Below are positions 63,213 through 64,000 of a DNA stretch of 64,000 nucleotides, piece after piece. The stretch comes from Fidelibacterota bacterium. GTDB lineage: Bacteria; Fidelibacterota; Marinisomatia; SCGC-AAA003-L08; TS1B11. The stretch spans positions 1,811,956 to 1,875,955 of the forward strand of contig CP070638.1 in NCBI GenBank assembly GCA_020354025.1, read 5' to 3'. Within the stretch, counting starts at the first letter, position 1. Every line of letters starts with the position of its first letter. Made by a program: the position numbers and the translations under genes. The notes beneath the pieces are model-generated. The model was not told the DNA's origin, did not search any database, and worked only from the letters and a program-made list of their open reading frames with translations.

Positions 63213-64000
63213 GGAGCATGCCGGCCTGATCTAGGCCATACAACCCGGGAGGTCGATAGGCTAGGTCAATGATGCCGGTTGTTCCAGGCAGGGATTTCAC
63301 CTGCCCGTTCGTCGGATTCAATTGAAGGAGCTCTTTACCAGTGGTAAGCATGAGGAACCCATTTGCCCAGACCATCGCCAGGATAGGTCGTTCCGGTAGC
63401 AGTGGTAGGCGGCGGTCGAGCTGCCCGCTGAGGTGGAACAGGCAAATGGCAGCGTCGATGGGATCCCATACGGCCACTGACGTCGGCGATTCCGCCAGGA
63501 GGCTCGGATGAAGTACCGCTGCTGTCCCGCTGGCTTCGTCCGCTACTACATCCACCAGCAGGCCATCATCGTAATACAAGTGCAGTCCGGCATGGTTCTC
63601 GAAGGTAACCCAGAACCGCTGCCGCACATCGCGGATGAAGGCATCAGGCAATAGGTCATCGGGCAGAGGGGTGGTGGCCACCGGATTTAACCGGGAGTCC
63701 AGACGTACGATCTGGTGCCTGTCCTGATCAAGAACGAAAATGGAGTTCTCGGCCACTGCTAGGTCCCGGGGCAGATCAAGGGAAAGAACGCCGGTGCCCC
63801 ATCCACCGTATCGTTGACGCAATTGGCCGTTCGCGTCGATGGAGAGCACTTCCAGGTTGAGGTCGTCGAGTAGGTAGAAACCGTCGTCCCAGTAGGCGGC
63901 CGCTACCTGCCCCTGGCCACCGGAAAGTGCCGTTAATGATATCGGAGATGTTTCAATCCACTCCTGGGCTCGGACAGAGGTACACGGCACTGTCAGACAG
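63190..64000 (-). CDS. Exported beta-propeller protein (cut by window edge)
   Basis: The visible 270 residues start inside a signal peptide (LTVPCTSVRAQEW) and contain repeated propeller-like strands: VAAAYWDDGFYLLDDLNLEVLSIDANG, SLDLPRDLAVAENSIFVLDQDRHQIVRLD, FWVTFENHAGLHLYYDDG, VAVWDPIDAAICLFHLSG, NGFLMLTTGKELLQLNPTNGQV. The true start lies beyond 64000, because the frame stays open to the edge and looks coding. The gene overlaps the giant barrel gene by 23 bases, so the two are translated together and probably act together in the periplasm and outer membrane. Confidence 0.72.
   Translation of the reverse strand, partial: CLTVPCTSVRAQEWIETSPISLTALSGGQGQVAAAYWDDGFYLLDDLNLEVLSIDANGQLRQRYGGWGTGVLSLDLPRDLAVAENSIFVLDQDRHQIVRLDSRLNPVATTPLPDDLLPDAFIRDVRQRFWVTFENHAGLHLYYDDGLLVDVVADEASGTAAVLHPSLLAESPTSVAVWDPIDAAICLFHLSGQLDRRLPLLPERPILAMVWANGFLMLTTGKELLQLNPTNGQVKSLPGTTGIIDLAYRPPGLYGLDQAGMLRAFQQVP

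Noticed and set aside
1-64000. CRISPR arrays, rRNA genes, complete insertion sequences, intact tRNAs
   Set aside because: No regular direct repeats, no rRNA-like conserved stretches, no transposase frames and no complete cloverleaf were seen on either strand.

Overview
The window reads as one stretch of chromosome from a Gram-negative, flagellated bacterium of the FCB/Bacteroidota-like assemblage, most plausibly Candidatus Neomarinimicrobiota (Marinimicrobia) or a close neighbour such as Calditrichota or KSB1. The reasons are two giant exported proteins ending in a type IX-like C-terminal sorting domain (a YPNPFNP-type motif followed by GIYFYHL- or GLYFIRL-type strands), lipoproteins with lspA, an Omp85-type barrel, a TP0108-like phosphofructokinase beside a PPi-type one, and a VorB-type 2-oxoacid:ferredoxin oxidoreductase. 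No rRNA or intact tRNA is present, so the assignment rests on protein style alone.

Layout. 0-5.2 kb: a 5'-truncated comM remnant, a half-size GDT1 transporter, then an AT-rich patch with an exported O-methyltransferase, an APC permease and an ATP-type phosphofructokinase. 5.2-11.2 kb: rpiA, a DDAH-like hydrolase, a lipoprotein with two tandem Tat-exported DUF362 proteins, and a PPi-type phosphofructokinase. 11.2-19.2 kb: a motility block with a TPR sulfotransferase and a CgeB-like glycosyltransferase divergent from flagellin, then fliS, fliD, flaG, a FlgN/FliT-like gene, a FlgM-like gene with a doubled C-terminal unit, and the relic of a CheZ-like gene. 19-28.7 kb: mixed housekeeping (GNAT, bioY, HIT, M61 peptidase, thiN, an SSS symporter, hemW). 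28.7-37.6 kb: tlpA/dsbD, patatin, cyclophilin, and a vor-pyrF-pyrE operon. 37.8-48.5 kb: a surface-protein region with two lipoproteins and two giant exported proteins. 48.9-64 kb: a long leftward housekeeping run (nucleotidyltransferase, hpf, xer, rluD, lspA, dksA-like, ileS, rnr) fed from the right by an outer-membrane trio (Omp85-like barrel, giant barrel, propeller).

The most interesting signal is regulatory. Three near-consensus sigma-28 (FliA) promoters with identical 11-base spacing are visible. Two lie where expected, before flagellin and before fliS. The third is on the minus strand 30 kb away, before the 1453-residue exported protein, which has a dockerin-like segment and a type IX-like tail. 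Together with the doubled FlgM-like regulator and the glycosyltransferase/sulfotransferase pair beside flagellin, this suggests a motility regulon that also produces a giant surface protein and modifies the filament. This is inference from sequence only.
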